From: Stutzerimonas azotifigens DSM 17556
GTDB lineage: Bacteria > Pseudomonadota > Gammaproteobacteria > Pseudomonadales > Pseudomonadaceae
NCBI RefSeq assembly: GCF_000425625.1
Contig: NZ_AUDU01000044.1
Coordinates: 25,790 to 89,789, forward strand
Reading direction: 5' to 3'
Length of the DNA: 64,000 bases
Position numbers and translations under genes: made by a program. Below the pieces are notes generated by a model. It saw only the letters and a program-made list of their open reading frames with translations. It made no database searches and was not told the DNA's origin. Of the stretch, positions 25,345 through 33,583 are shown in pieces (positions within the stretch are counted from its first letter, which is position 1; each line of letters opens with the position of its first letter).

Positions 25345-26040
25345 ATGAACTCACAGTGGATCGACATCGCCGGCAACGACGGCCAGACCTTCAAGGGCTA
25401 CCTGTCCCTGCCGCCCACCGGCCGCGGCCCGGGGCTGGTGCTGATACAGGAAATCTTCGGCGTCAACGCGCACATCCGCGCCGTGGCCGACCAGTACGCG
25501 CTGGACGGCTACGTGGTGCTGGCGCCGGACCTGTTCTGGCGCGCCGAGCCGCAGGTCGACCTCGGCTACGGCGAAGCCGACTGGACGCGCGCCTTCGAAC
25601 TGATGAAGGGGCTCGACTTCGGCCTGGCCATCGGCGACCTCGACAGCACGCTGAAGACCCTGCGCGGGCGCGTCGAATGCAGCGGCAAGGTGGCCGCCAT
25701 CGGCTACTGCATGGGCGGGTTGCTGTCGTATCTCTGCGCCGCCAGCACCGATGTGGACGCCGCGGTCTGCTACTACCCCGGCAGCATCGACGCGCACCTG
25801 GACAAGGCGGACAAGGTCAACTGCCCGATCCTCCTGCACTTCGCCGAACAGGACAGCTACATCCCCGCCCAGGCGGTGCAGGCCGTGCGCGGCGCCTTCG
25901 CCGGTTCGCCGCAGGCGACCATCGAGGTCTACCCGGGCGTCGACCATGGCTTCAACTGCTGGGAACGGCCGATGTACGACCAGCGCAGCGCCGCCATTGC
26001 CCACGGCCGCACGCTGACCTTCCTCGCCGACGCGCTCTGA
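25345..26040 (+). CDS. Dienelactone hydrolase family protein
   Basis: 231 residues with an alpha/beta hydrolase fold. The catalytic Cys lies in GYCMGG (about 117-122), Asp in FAEQDSYIP and His in GVDHGFNCW. Glu in LIQEIFGVN (about 33-41), which holds the Cys in this family, is also present. I took ATG 25345 because GGAG lies six bases upstream; ATG 25333 is an alternative that would add four residues. The gene is divergent from the enolase-superfamily operon and may hydrolyse an enol-lactone or ester intermediate, but the family is broad. It converges with the MFS gene, leaving only 12 bases. Confidence 0.88.
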   Translation: MNSQWIDIAGNDGQTFKGYLSLPPTGRGPGLVLIQEIFGVNAHIRAVADQYALDGYVVLAPDLFWRAEPQVDLGYGEADWTRAFELMKGLDFGLAIGDLDSTLKTLRGRVECSGKVAAIGYCMGGLLSYLCAASTDVDAAVCYYPGSIDAHLDKADKVNCPILLHFAEQDSYIPAQAVQAVRGAFAGSPQATIEVYPGVDHGFNCWERPMYDQRSAAIAHGRTLTFLADAL

Positions 26041-26052
26041 GCCTCGCTACCT

Positions 26053-27354
26053 TCAGCGATTGACCACCTTCGCCGGCAACGCCATGACCAGCAGCGAGCT
26101 GAGCAGCAGGCAGCCGGCGAAGAACCAGAGAGCGCCCTGGCTGGAACCGGTGAGGTCCAGCGCCAGGCCGACCAGCGAGTTGCTCACCAGCCCGGCGATG
26201 TTCGCCAGGGAGCAGGCCAGGGCGAAGCCGGTGGCCGCGGCGGTGCCGGTGAGGAAGGTCGCCGGCAGGCTGAAGAACACCGGCACCGCGCCGACGATCA
26301 TCGCCTGGGCGAGGGCGAACAGCGCCACCGTGGCCGCCAGGTTGCCGGCGAAGAAGGTGCTGCCGGCCATCGCCGCGGCACCGATCCAGAACGGCAGGAT
26401 GATGTGCCAGCGGCGCTCGCGGTAGCGGTCGGAGCTGGCGCCGAGCAGCAGCATGCCGAGCAGCGCGGCGACGCTCGGCAGCGCGGTCAGCCAGCCGATC
26501 CGCACCGGGTCGGCGACCCCGGCGTTGCGGAGGAAGGTCGGCAGCCAGAAGCCCAGCGCATAGGCGCTGAGCAGGATCGAGAAGTCGATGCCGCCGAGCA
26601 TCCATACCTTCAGGTTGAAGAAACCCTCGGAAAAGCGCTGCCCACTCTCGGGGCTCTGCGCCAGGTCGGCGGCCAGCGTGGCCTGCAGGCTGGCCCGCTC
26701 GCCGGCGTCGAGCCAGCGCGCGTGGTCCGGGTCGCGCGGCAGCAGGGCGAAGGCCAGCAGCCCGAGCAGCACGCTCGGCAGCCCTTCGAGCAGGAACAGC
26801 CACTGCCAGCCCTGCAGGCCGTGCAGGTCGTCGAAATTGCCCATGATCCAGCCCGACAGCGGCGCGCCGAGGATGCTCGACAAGGGCAGGCCGAGCATGA
26901 ACAGGGCGATCACCCGCCCGCGCCGCCAGCTCGGGTACCAGAGCGTCAGGTAATAGAGCACGCCGGGCAGGAAACCGGCCTCGGCGGCGCCGAGCAGGAA
27001 GCGCACCAGGTAGAACTGCGCCGGCGTCTGCACGAACAGCGTGCAGGTCGACAGCAGCCCCCAGCTGATCATGATCCGCGCGATCCACAGCCGCGCGCCG
27101 ACCCGCTGCAGCACCAGGTTGCTCGGCACCTCGAAGAGGATGTAGCCGACGAAGAACAGCCCGGCGCCGAGCCCGAAGGCGGTCTCGGAAAAGCCCAGCT
27201 GCTCGGCCATCTGCAGCTTGGCGAAGCCGACGTTGATGCGGTCGAGGTAGGCCGCCAGGTAGCACAGGCAGAGAAAGGGAATCAGCCGCCAGCCGATCCT
27301 GCGGCTCAGCGCGCGCTGCTGCGGGCTTTCTCGTGGGGCGCGGGGTTCCGGCAT
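26053..27354 (-). CDS. MFS transporter, anion:cation symporter (ACS) type
   Basis: 433 residues with 12 membrane helices and a central hydrophilic loop. The N-terminus (RRIGWRLIPFLCLCYLAAYLDRINVGFAK) is diagnostic of the ACS branch that imports sugar acids, tartrate, phthalate and similar organic anions; YILFEVPSNL and the later signature GVLYYLTLWYPSWRRGR are also typical. It ends 12 bases from the converging dienelactone hydrolase. Whether it serves the adjacent catabolic operon is unknown, but an organic acid substrate is expected. Confidence 0.88.
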   Translation of the reverse strand: MPEPRAPRESPQQRALSRRIGWRLIPFLCLCYLAAYLDRINVGFAKLQMAEQLGFSETAFGLGAGLFFVGYILFEVPSNLVLQRVGARLWIARIMISWGLLSTCTLFVQTPAQFYLVRFLLGAAEAGFLPGVLYYLTLWYPSWRRGRVIALFMLGLPLSSILGAPLSGWIMGNFDDLHGLQGWQWLFLLEGLPSVLLGLLAFALLPRDPDHARWLDAGERASLQATLAADLAQSPESGQRFSEGFFNLKVWMLGGIDFSILLSAYALGFWLPTFLRNAGVADPVRIGWLTALPSVAALLGMLLLGASSDRYRERRWHIILPFWIGAAAMAGSTFFAGNLAATVALFALAQAMIVGAVPVFFSLPATFLTGTAAATGFALACSLANIAGLVSNSLVGLALDLTGSSQGALWFFAGCLLLSSLLVMALPAKVVNR

Positions 27355-27823
27355 GCGGGGCTCCAGCAGGGGGCGATATCCCTATGACCCCCGCGGATCG
27401 GCCCGGCGTTCAGTCGCGAGGCGAGGCTTCACGCCGGCACGAGCTTTTCCTTTTCTTGCGGGACGAGGAAAGGCATTCGATGCTTGCTGGCCCCTGTAGG
27501 AGCAGGCACCGCCTGCGACCCGTCTCGCGCGCGGTCAAGAGCACTCACTGGAATGCAGGCACCCGCTCCCTGTAGGAGCGACCTCGGTCGCGAACCAGCC
27601 TGCACGTAGCCGCGCACCGACAAGGAGCCAACGTCCTCTCCCTCCGGGAGAGGGTCGAGGGCCTGCACGCGCCCTCATCCGGCCCTGCGGGCCACCTTCT
27701 CCCGGCGGGAGAAGGGAAAGGTATGGCGCGGCCTATGATCTTGACGCACCTGTAAGAGCAGGCTTTGCCTACGACTTGGCGGGCGGCGTTCGCGGTCAAG
27801 ACCGCTCCCGCCCGATCAGCCGC
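27355..27823. repeat. Gene-free region with REP-like and GC-rich hairpin repeats
   Basis: 469 bases with no convincing gene. It holds CTGTAGGAGCAGGCACCGCC with its inverted partner (from about 27494), the REP-like palindrome GTAGGAGCGACCTCGGTCGC (27573-27592), the hairpin pair CCCTCTCC... and CCCTCATCC...GGAGAAGGG (27634-27718), and a facing pair TAAGAGCAGGCTTTGCCTAC / GCGGTCAAGACCGCTC (about 27752-27806). The region lies downstream of aguA. Confidence 0.75.
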
Positions 27824-28921
27824 TCAGGGCGCCGGTTGCTGCTGGGTGATGCAGTGGATGTTGCCGCCGCCGAGCAGGATCTCGCGGCCGGGGACCATCA
27901 CCACCTCGTGCTCGGGGAAGCATTCGCGGAGGATGCGCTCGGCCTCGGCGTCCAGCGGGTCGTCGAAGGCCGGGGCGACGATGCCGCCATTGACGATGAG
28001 GAAGTTCACGTAGCTGCCGGCCAGGCGGATCGACGGGTCGCGCGGCTGGCTGCCCACCAGCGGGGCGACACCGGCGCACTCGGCGGCCGTGGCATGCAGC
28101 GGGCCGGGAATCGGCATGCGATGCACCTTCATCGGGCGGCCGCGGGCGTCGCGGGCGCTCCTCAGTACCGCCATGGCCGCCTGGCAGCGCTCGTAGTTGG
28201 GGTTGGCCGCGTCGTCGGTCCAGGCCAGCAGCACCTCGCCGGGGCGCACGAAGCAGCAGAAGTTGTCGACGTGCCCGTCGGTCTCGTCGTTGTACAGGCC
28301 GTGCGGCAACCAGATGACGGTGTCGACCGCCAGGTGCTCGCGCAGCACGTTCTCGATCTGCTCGCGCGACAGCTGCGGGTTGCGATTGCGGTTGAGCAGG
28401 CATTCCTCGGTGGTGATCAGGGTGCCTTCACCGTCGACGTGGATCGAGCCGCCCTCGAGCACGAAGCCCTCGGTGCGGTAGCGATCGCAGCGCTCGATCT
28501 CGAGGATCTTCAGCGCCACCTGGTCGTCGCGCCGCCAGTCGGCGTAGAGCCCGCCTTCCAGCCCGCCCCAGGCGTTGAAGGTCCAGTCCACCCCGCGCAG
28601 GCCGCCCTTGCCGTCGATGACGAAGGTCGGCCCGGTGTCGCGCACCCAGGCGTCGTCGGTGCTCATCTCCACCACGCGGATGCGCGGATGGTCGAGCGCC
28701 GCGCGGGCGGCGAGGAACTGCTCGGCGGTGGCGCAGACGGTGACCGGTTCGAAGTGGGCGATGGCCCGCGCCACCTCGGCGAAGGCGGCCTGCGCCGGCG
28801 CGCCGTTGTCGCGCCAGTTGTCCGGGCGCTGCGGCCAGACCATCCAGGTCTGGCTGTGCCGGGCCCATTCGGCGGGCATGAAGTAACCGTCGGTGCGTGG
28901 CGTGGTGGTCAGGGTGGTCAT
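27824..28921 (-). CDS. aguA: Agmatine deiminase
   Basis: 365 residues, the normal length. It converts agmatine to N-carbamoylputrescine plus ammonia. The catalytic Cys357 lies in [11 protein letters not shown], the catalytic His in [12 protein letters not shown], and the substrate-binding motifs [15 protein letters not shown] (about 90-104) and [13 protein letters not shown] are intact. I chose ATG 28921 ([19 protein letters not shown]), the usual agmatine deiminase opening; an upstream in-frame ATG would include part of a repeat element. It follows aguB with 107 bases between them, most of which is an inverted-repeat element, so expression of aguA may be partly separated from aguB. Confidence 0.97.
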   Translation of the reverse strand: MTTLTTTPRTDGYFMPAEWARHSQTWMVWPQRPDNWRDNGAPAQAAFAEVARAIAHFEPVTVCATAEQFLAARAALDHPRIRVVEMSTDDAWVRDTGPTFVIDGKGGLRGVDWTFNAWGGLEGGLYADWRRDDQVALKILEIERCDRYRTEGFVLEGGSIHVDGEGTLITTEECLLNRNRNPQLSREQIENVLREHLAVDTVIWLPHGLYNDETDGHVDNFCCFVRPGEVLLAWTDDAANPNYERCQAAMAVLRSARDARGRPMKVHRMPIPGPLHATAAECAGVAPLVGSQPRDPSIRLAGSYVNFLIVNGGIVAPAFDDPLDAEAERILRECFPEHEVVMVPGREILLGGGNIHCITQQQPAP

Positions 28922-28933
28922 GGCGATGTCCGT

Positions 28934-29015
28934 GTAGGGTGGAAAACGGCCGCAGGCCTTTTCCACCGACTGTTTGGCCTGGCGGTGGAAAACGCTGCGC
29001 GGTTTTCCACCCTAC
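28934..29015. repeat. Large inverted-repeat element between aguB and aguA
   Basis: The outer arms GTAGGGTGGAAAAC and GTTTTCCACCCTAC are perfect 14-base inverted repeats; inside are shorter copies of the same GGTGGAAAA/TTTTCCACC motif. The element of 82 bases fills nearly all of the 107-base gap between the two agu genes. A single half of the same family is at 17726-17758. Confidence 0.85.
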
Positions 29016-29028
29016 GAATGGCTGTGGC

Positions 29029-29910
29029 TCAGCTGGAGGGCTGCGAGCCGTCCAGCGTGCGGATCGGGCTGTACAGGTTCGGACGGCGGTCGCGGAACAC
29101 GCCCCAGGCGCTACGGATGTGTTCCAGCTGGTCGAGGTCGAAGCTGTGCACCAGCACCCCTTCGCTGGTCTCGTCCATTTCCTCGACCTTGGCGCCGAAC
29201 TGGTCGGCGATGAACGAGGAGCCGTAGAAGGTGATGTCGTAGCCGTCCTGCTCCTCGGTGCCGATGCGGTTGCTGGCGATCAGCGGCATCAGGTTGGCGC
29301 CGGCATGGCCCTGCTGCACGCGCTGCCAGTGGTCGCGCGAGGTGATGCTCGGGTCGTGCGGCTCGCTGCCGATGGCGGTGGGGTAGAACAGCAGTTCGGC
29401 GCCCATCAGCGCCATGCTGCGCGCGGTTTCCGGGAACCACTGGTCCCAGCAGATGGCCACGCCGATCTTGGCGTAGCGGGTGTTCCACACCTTGAAGCCG
29501 GTGTCGCCCGGGTTGAAGTAGTACTTCTCGTGGTAGCCGGGGCCGTCCGGGATGTGGCTCTTGCGGTAGACGCCGAGCAGCGTGCCGTCGGCGTCGATGA
29601 TGGCGATGGAGTTGAAGCGCGCGCGCCCCGACAGTTCGAAGAAGCTCACCGGCAGCACCACCTGCAGTTCGGCGGCGACTTTCTGGAAGTGCTGGATGGC
29701 CGGGTTCTCCTCGACCGGGGTGGCCAGCTGCAGGTATTCCGGGTTCGGCTTCTGGCAGAAGTAGGGCGTCTCGAACAGCTCCTGGATCAGGATGATCTGC
29801 GCGCCCTTGCCGGCCGCTTCGCGGACCAGCTTCTCGGCGTTGGCGATGTTGGCCTGGCGATCCCAGGAGCAGGCCATCTGGGTGGCGGCGACGGTGACGA
29901 TTCGGGACAT
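29029..29910 (-). CDS. aguB: N-carbamoylputrescine amidase
   Basis: 293 residues of the nitrilase superfamily. The Glu-Lys-Cys triad is visible: Glu44 (LIQELFETPYF), Lys117 (YRKSHIPDG) and Cys154 (VAICWDQWFPE). It hydrolyses N-carbamoylputrescine to putrescine, ammonia and CO2, the step after agmatine deiminase. ATG 29910 gives the standard MSRIVTVAATQMAC start; an upstream ATG at 29964 would add a poorly conserved leader. It is the first gene of the aguBA pair, and the TetR-family gene lies 129 bases further upstream on the same strand. Confidence 0.97.
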   Translation of the reverse strand: MSRIVTVAATQMACSWDRQANIANAEKLVREAAGKGAQIILIQELFETPYFCQKPNPEYLQLATPVEENPAIQHFQKVAAELQVVLPVSFFELSGRARFNSIAIIDADGTLLGVYRKSHIPDGPGYHEKYYFNPGDTGFKVWNTRYAKIGVAICWDQWFPETARSMALMGAELLFYPTAIGSEPHDPSITSRDHWQRVQQGHAGANLMPLIASNRIGTEEQDGYDITFYGSSFIADQFGAKVEEMDETSEGVLVHSFDLDQLEHIRSAWGVFRDRRPNLYSPIRTLDGSQPSS

Positions 29911-30012
29911 GACGAGACCTCGCGAACGGGCGGGTGCCGGGACGGCGGGAATTGAGTGGTGCACTCTATTCGATGTTTATCCGTATGCCTAGCCGGGTAC
30001 TTTCGCAATGAG

Positions 30013-30022
30013 TATCCGGATA
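30013..30022. promoter_or_regulatory. Perfect palindrome upstream of aguB
   Basis: TATCCGGATA is a perfect 10-base palindrome about 100 bases before aguB and just after the TetR gene. A related half (TTATCCGTAT, 29978-29987) and CGATATTTATCG (30034-30045) lie nearby. These are candidate operator elements for the agmatine regulator. Confidence 0.4.
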
Positions 30023-30039
30023 GGGCTGAATACCGATAT

Positions 30040-30681
30040 TTATCGAGTAATTCCGTCGGTGCGCGGAAGGAAGGGCGGCAGGTACAGGCCCAGGTAGGCG
30101 TCGAACACCCGCATGCCTTCCTCGGCCATGCGCGCGGTGATCTCGCCGTACTGCTGGATCGAGCGGGCGTAGACGCGGTCGCCGAGTTCCAGCGCCAGGC
30201 TGAACACGTCCGGCTCCTCCGGCAGCGGTGGCAGGACGAAATGGCTTTCAAAGAGGACCCGCATGGCGCGCCCGAGTTCGATGTCGTGGGACAGGTCGGC
30301 GCGGGTCACCTCGGCCAGCCCGTGCTGGGCGAGGATCAGCTGGCGCGCGGCCGGATCGCGTTCGTAGATCGCCAGCATGCGCAGTTCGATCTTCCGCGAG
30401 AGTTCCTGCCAGCGGGCCGGAACAGGACCGTCCAGCGGCTGCGCCAGGCAGTCCCGGAAGGCCTCGTGGACCTGCGCGATCAACCCTTCGAGCAGCGCCG
30501 GCACGCTGGGGAAGAAGTGGTAGACCGATGACGGCGGCAGGCCCGCGCGCTCGGCCACCGCATACATCGACAGGCCGCCGACGCCTTGCTCGGCGAGCAG
30601 CGTGCGGGCGGCTTCGAGGATCGCGTCGATGCGCGCCTGGCTGCTGGCGCGGGGCTTGCGGGCGGTGGCGGGTCGGGCCAT
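30040..30681 (-). CDS. aguR: TetR-family regulator, probable aguBA regulator
   Basis: 213 residues. The N-terminal helix-turn-helix reads GVGGLSMYAVAERAGLPPSS followed by VYHFFPSVPALLEGL (about 34-69), the TetR-family signature. The remaining helices form a ligand-binding domain with no recognisable substrate motif. In P. aeruginosa the agmatine operon repressor AguR is a TetR-family protein located directly upstream of aguBA, the same position as here, so agmatine or N-carbamoylputrescine is the expected inducer. The gene symbol rests on synteny. Confidence 0.82.
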   Translation of the reverse strand: MARPATARKPRASSQARIDAILEAARTLLAEQGVGGLSMYAVAERAGLPPSSVYHFFPSVPALLEGLIAQVHEAFRDCLAQPLDGPVPARWQELSRKIELRMLAIYERDPAARQLILAQHGLAEVTRADLSHDIELGRAMRVLFESHFVLPPLPEEPDVFSLALELGDRVYARSIQQYGEITARMAEEGMRVFDAYLGLYLPPFLPRTDGITR

Positions 30682-30736
30682 GGCTACTCCGGGTCGGGGC
30701 CGCCATTGGATGCCGGCCGCGGCGGGGATGCAAGCC

Positions 30737-31627
30737 TCAGTGCTGCGGGCCGGGCCTGAGCAGGTCGCGGAACGCCTGGATCAGCGGCTCGCGGGTGCGC
30801 CCGCGGCGATAGATGAGGGTGAAGGGCGCCTGGTAGCCGAAGGTCGCCGGCAGCAGGACCTTCAGCCGGCCCTGGTCAGCCCAGGGCTGCGCGTAGTGTT
30901 CGGGCAGGTAGCCGATGTAGGCGCCGGAGAGCACCAGGATCAGCTGGGCCTCCATGCTTTCCACCGTGGCGGCGCTGTCGCGGATGCCATGACGGGCCAT
31001 TTCCGCCTGGCTCCAGTAGCCGCGGCCGACCATGCGCTGGCCCATGATCAGGGTCGCCGGGATGCCGCGTTCGGCGAACAGCGGGTGCCGGTCGCTGCAG
31101 TAGAGCCAGTGCTGCTCGCGGTACAGCGGCTGGTACACCAGGCCGCTCATGCGGTTGTAGAAGGCGCCGATGGCGACGTCCAGGCGGTTTTCCAGCACCC
31201 CCATCTGCAGCTCGTAGGGACTCATGACCTGCAGGCGCAGGTGCACGGCTGGGTGGTTGCGGTTGTAGGCGCCGATCACGTCCGGCAGCGGCAGGGCCGG
31301 GTCGCTCACGGTGGAGTCCAGCACGCCGAGGGTGAGGGTGCCGCGCAGCTCGCCCTTGAGCGCCGCGGTGTAGCGCTCGAAGCCCTCCAGTTCGCCGAGC
31401 AGGCGCAGGCACTCCTGGTAGAACAGCTCGCCCTTGCCGGTCAGGCTGAAGCCGCCGCGGCCGCGGTGACAGAGGGTGATGCCCAGTTGCGCCTCGAGCT
31501 GGCTCATGTAGGTGCTGATCGCCGAGGTGGACAGGTTCAGCGCCTGCTGGGCGGCGGTGAAGCCCTGGTGCTGGACCACGCTGACGAAGATGCGCAGCAG
31601 CTTGAGGTCGGGCAGGGCGGTGTGCAT
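30737..31627 (-). CDS. gbuR: LysR-family regulator of guanidinobutyrase
   Basis: 296 residues. The N-terminal winged helix-turn-helix is clear: LKLLRIFVSVVQHQGFTAAQ, LNLSTSAISTYMSQLEAQLG (about 8-48), followed by a LysR substrate-binding domain (GTLTLGVLDSTVSDPALPLP at about 93-112). It is divergent from gbuA with 117 bases between, the classical LysR arrangement, and two dyads lie in that gap. In P. aeruginosa GbuR activates gbuA in response to 4-guanidinobutyrate, so the symbol is given by orthology of position and the very high similarity of the adjacent enzyme. Confidence 0.87.
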   Translation of the reverse strand: MHTALPDLKLLRIFVSVVQHQGFTAAQQALNLSTSAISTYMSQLEAQLGITLCHRGRGGFSLTGKGELFYQECLRLLGELEGFERYTAALKGELRGTLTLGVLDSTVSDPALPLPDVIGAYNRNHPAVHLRLQVMSPYELQMGVLENRLDVAIGAFYNRMSGLVYQPLYREQHWLYCSDRHPLFAERGIPATLIMGQRMVGRGYWSQAEMARHGIRDSAATVESMEAQLILVLSGAYIGYLPEHYAQPWADQGRLKVLLPATFGYQAPFTLIYRRGRTREPLIQAFRDLLRPGPQH

Positions 31628-31648
31628 CGGCGTCTCCGGCAGGCATTG

Positions 31649-31666
31649 CTTCAGAAAACTCTGAAG
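31649..31666. promoter_or_regulatory. Dyad in the gbuR-gbuA intergenic region
   Basis: CTTCAG-AAAACT-CTGAAG, perfect 6-base arms, about 80-96 bases upstream of the gbuA start and just upstream of gbuR. It is a candidate half of a LysR regulator site. Confidence 0.5.
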
Positions 31667-31673
31667 TAATTAT

Positions 31674-31686
31674 TTGCCCTCGGCAA
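31674..31686. promoter_or_regulatory. T-N11-A LysR-type box
   Basis: TTGCC-CTC-GGCAA is a perfect dyad with the T-N11-A form typical of LysR-family binding sites, about 60-70 bases before the gbuA ATG. Together with the dyad at 31649 it probably forms the GbuR recognition/activation region. Confidence 0.6.
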
Positions 31687-31744
31687 TTTTTCCGTTTTGC
31701 CCCTTGGCCAAGAATCGGATCGTCCCGGATTCCTGAGGCCCGCC

Positions 31745-32704
31745 ATGTCCCGCATTCTCCACCAGCCGCTGGGCGGCAACGAGATGCCGCGCTTCGGCGG
31801 CATCGCCACCATGCTGCGCCTGCCCTTCGTCCAGGCCGAGGCCGACAAGCGCGCGCTGGACGCCGCCTTCATCGGCGTGCCGCTGGACATCGGCACCTCG
31901 CTGCGCTCCGGCACCCGCTTCGGCCCGCGCGAGATCCGCGCCGAGTCGGTGATGATCCGCCCCTACAACATGGCCACCGGCGCGGCGCCCTTCGACTCGC
32001 TGAACGTCGCCGATGTCGGCGACGTGGCCATCAACACCTTCAACCTGCTCGACGCCGTGCGCATCATCGAGCAGGCCTACGACGAGATCCTCGAGCTCGG
32101 CATCGTGCCGCTGACCCTCGGCGGCGACCACACTCTCACGCTGCCGATCCTGCGGGCGATGAAGAAGAAGCACGGCAAGGTCGGGCTGGTGCACGTCGAC
32201 GCCCACGCCGACGTCAACGATCACATGTTCGGCGAGAAGATCGCCCACGGCACCACTTTCCGCCGGGCCGTCGAAGAGGACCTGCTGGACTGCGACCGGG
32301 TGGTGCAGATCGGCCTGCGCGCCCAGGGCTACACCGCCGAGGATTTCGACTGGTGCCGCAAGCAGGGCTTTCGCGTGGTGCAGGCCGAGGAGTGCTGGCA
32401 CCGCTCGCTGACGCCGCTGATGGAAGAGGTGCGCGCCAGGGTCGGCGGCGGGCCGGTGTACCTGTCCTTCGACATCGACGGCATCGACCCGGCCTGGGCG
32501 CCCGGTACCGGCACGCCGGAGGTCGGCGGGCTGACCACCATCCAGGCGCTGGAAATCATCCGCGGCTGCGCGGGACTCGAACTCATTGGTTGCGATCTGG
32601 TTGAAGTGTCGCCGCCCTACGACACCAGCGGGAACACCTCGCTGCTCGGCGCCAACCTGCTGTACGAGATGCTCTGCGTGCTGCCGGGCGTGACCCATCG
32701 CTAG
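31745..32704 (+). CDS. gbuA: Guanidinobutyrase (ureohydrolase)
   Basis: 319 residues, arginase/agmatinase family. The two-manganese ligands are in GGDHT (126-130), DAHAD (152-156) and DIDGID (243-248). The start MSRILHQPLGGNEMPRFGG and most of the chain look near-identical to P. aeruginosa GbuA as I know it. The enzyme hydrolyses 4-guanidinobutyrate to GABA and urea. It is the first gene of a plus-strand row reaching 39238. The ATG at 31745 was chosen by the conserved N-terminus; a longer frame from 31697 lacks support. Confidence 0.95.
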   Translation: MSRILHQPLGGNEMPRFGGIATMLRLPFVQAEADKRALDAAFIGVPLDIGTSLRSGTRFGPREIRAESVMIRPYNMATGAAPFDSLNVADVGDVAINTFNLLDAVRIIEQAYDEILELGIVPLTLGGDHTLTLPILRAMKKKHGKVGLVHVDAHADVNDHMFGEKIAHGTTFRRAVEEDLLDCDRVVQIGLRAQGYTAEDFDWCRKQGFRVVQAEECWHRSLTPLMEEVRARVGGGPVYLSFDIDGIDPAWAPGTGTPEVGGLTTIQALEIIRGCAGLELIGCDLVEVSPPYDTSGNTSLLGANLLYEMLCVLPGVTHR

Positions 32705-32725
32705 CGCATCGGCAGGAGGCCGGCA

Positions 32726-33583
32726 ATGAAGCTGGAACTGTTCCGCACCCTCTGGGGCTTCCGGGGCCGCTGGGAGCAGGCCCTCGACGAACTGCGCGAG
32801 GCCGGCTTCGACGGCCTGGAAGGACGCCTGCCGGACGATCCCGCGGCCCGCCCGGCCTTCGCCCGCCTCCTCGAAGCCAACGCGCTGCCCTACATCTGCA
32901 CGCTGTTCAGCTCGACCCCGGTGCTGCCGCGCCAGGCCGACGGCGTCGCCGAGCACCTGGCCGACCTGGCGCCCAAGCTCGCCGCGGCGGCCGAGCTGCA
33001 GCCGCGGCTGGTCAACCTGCTGGCCGGCAACGACCGCTGGGCGATGGCGGCGCAGGTCGACTTCTTCGGCGCGGCGCTGGAACTGGCGCGCCAGGCCGGG
33101 GTGAACGCCTGCTTCGAGATCCATCGCGGCCGCTCGCTGTACAGCCCCTGGGTCACCCTTGAGCTGATCCGCCAGTTGCCCGGGCTGCGCTTCACCTCCG
33201 ACATCAGCCACTGGGTGGTCACCTGCGAGCGCCTGCTGGATGACCCCGAGGACGACCTCGGCCCCTTCGTCGAACGGGTCTGCCACATCCAGGCGCGGGT
33301 CGGCTACGACCAGGGGCCGCAGGTGCCTCATCCCGGTGCGCCGGAATACGCCGCGGCGCTCGCCTTCCACCAGCGGCACTGGGAGCAGGTGTGGGCGAGC
33401 CAGCGGGCACGCGGCTTCGCCTGCACCACCCTGACGCCGGAGTTCGGTCCGGACGGGTATTTGCATCATCTTCCCTACACCAACGTGCCGGTCGCCGACC
33501 TGTGGTCGCTGAACCGGTGGATGGCCGCCGAGCAACGCGCGCACTTCCAGCGCTTTCTCGCCGGCACGCAGGAGGCCTCATGA
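32726..33583 (+). CDS. Xylose-isomerase-like TIM-barrel protein
   Basis: 285 residues, with an AGGAGG site before ATG 32726. It resembles the sugar phosphate isomerase/epimerase superfamily: LRLTLWGFRG-like start ([14 protein letters not shown]), [26 protein letters not shown] (Glu, His) and [11 protein letters not shown] (Asp, His), then a late [19 protein letters not shown] and [11 protein letters not shown]. The Glu, Asp, His and Glu residues fit the metal site of this fold. The stop overlaps the ATG of the next gene (ATGA), so this protein is made together with the oxygenase. The substrate is not known; it may act on a product of the oxygenase. Confidence 0.82.
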   Translation: MKLELFRTLWGFRGRWEQALDELREAGFDGLEGRLPDDPAARPAFARLLEANALPYICTLFSSTPVLPRQADGVAEHLADLAPKLAAAAELQPRLVNLLAGNDRWAMAAQVDFFGAALELARQAGVNACFEIHRGRSLYSPWVTLELIRQLPGLRFTSDISHWVVTCERLLDDPEDDLGPFVERVCHIQARVGYDQGPQVPHPGAPEYAAALAFHQRHWEQVWASQRARGFACTTLTPEFGPDGYLHHLPYTNVPVADLWSLNRWMAAEQRAHFQRFLAGTQEAS

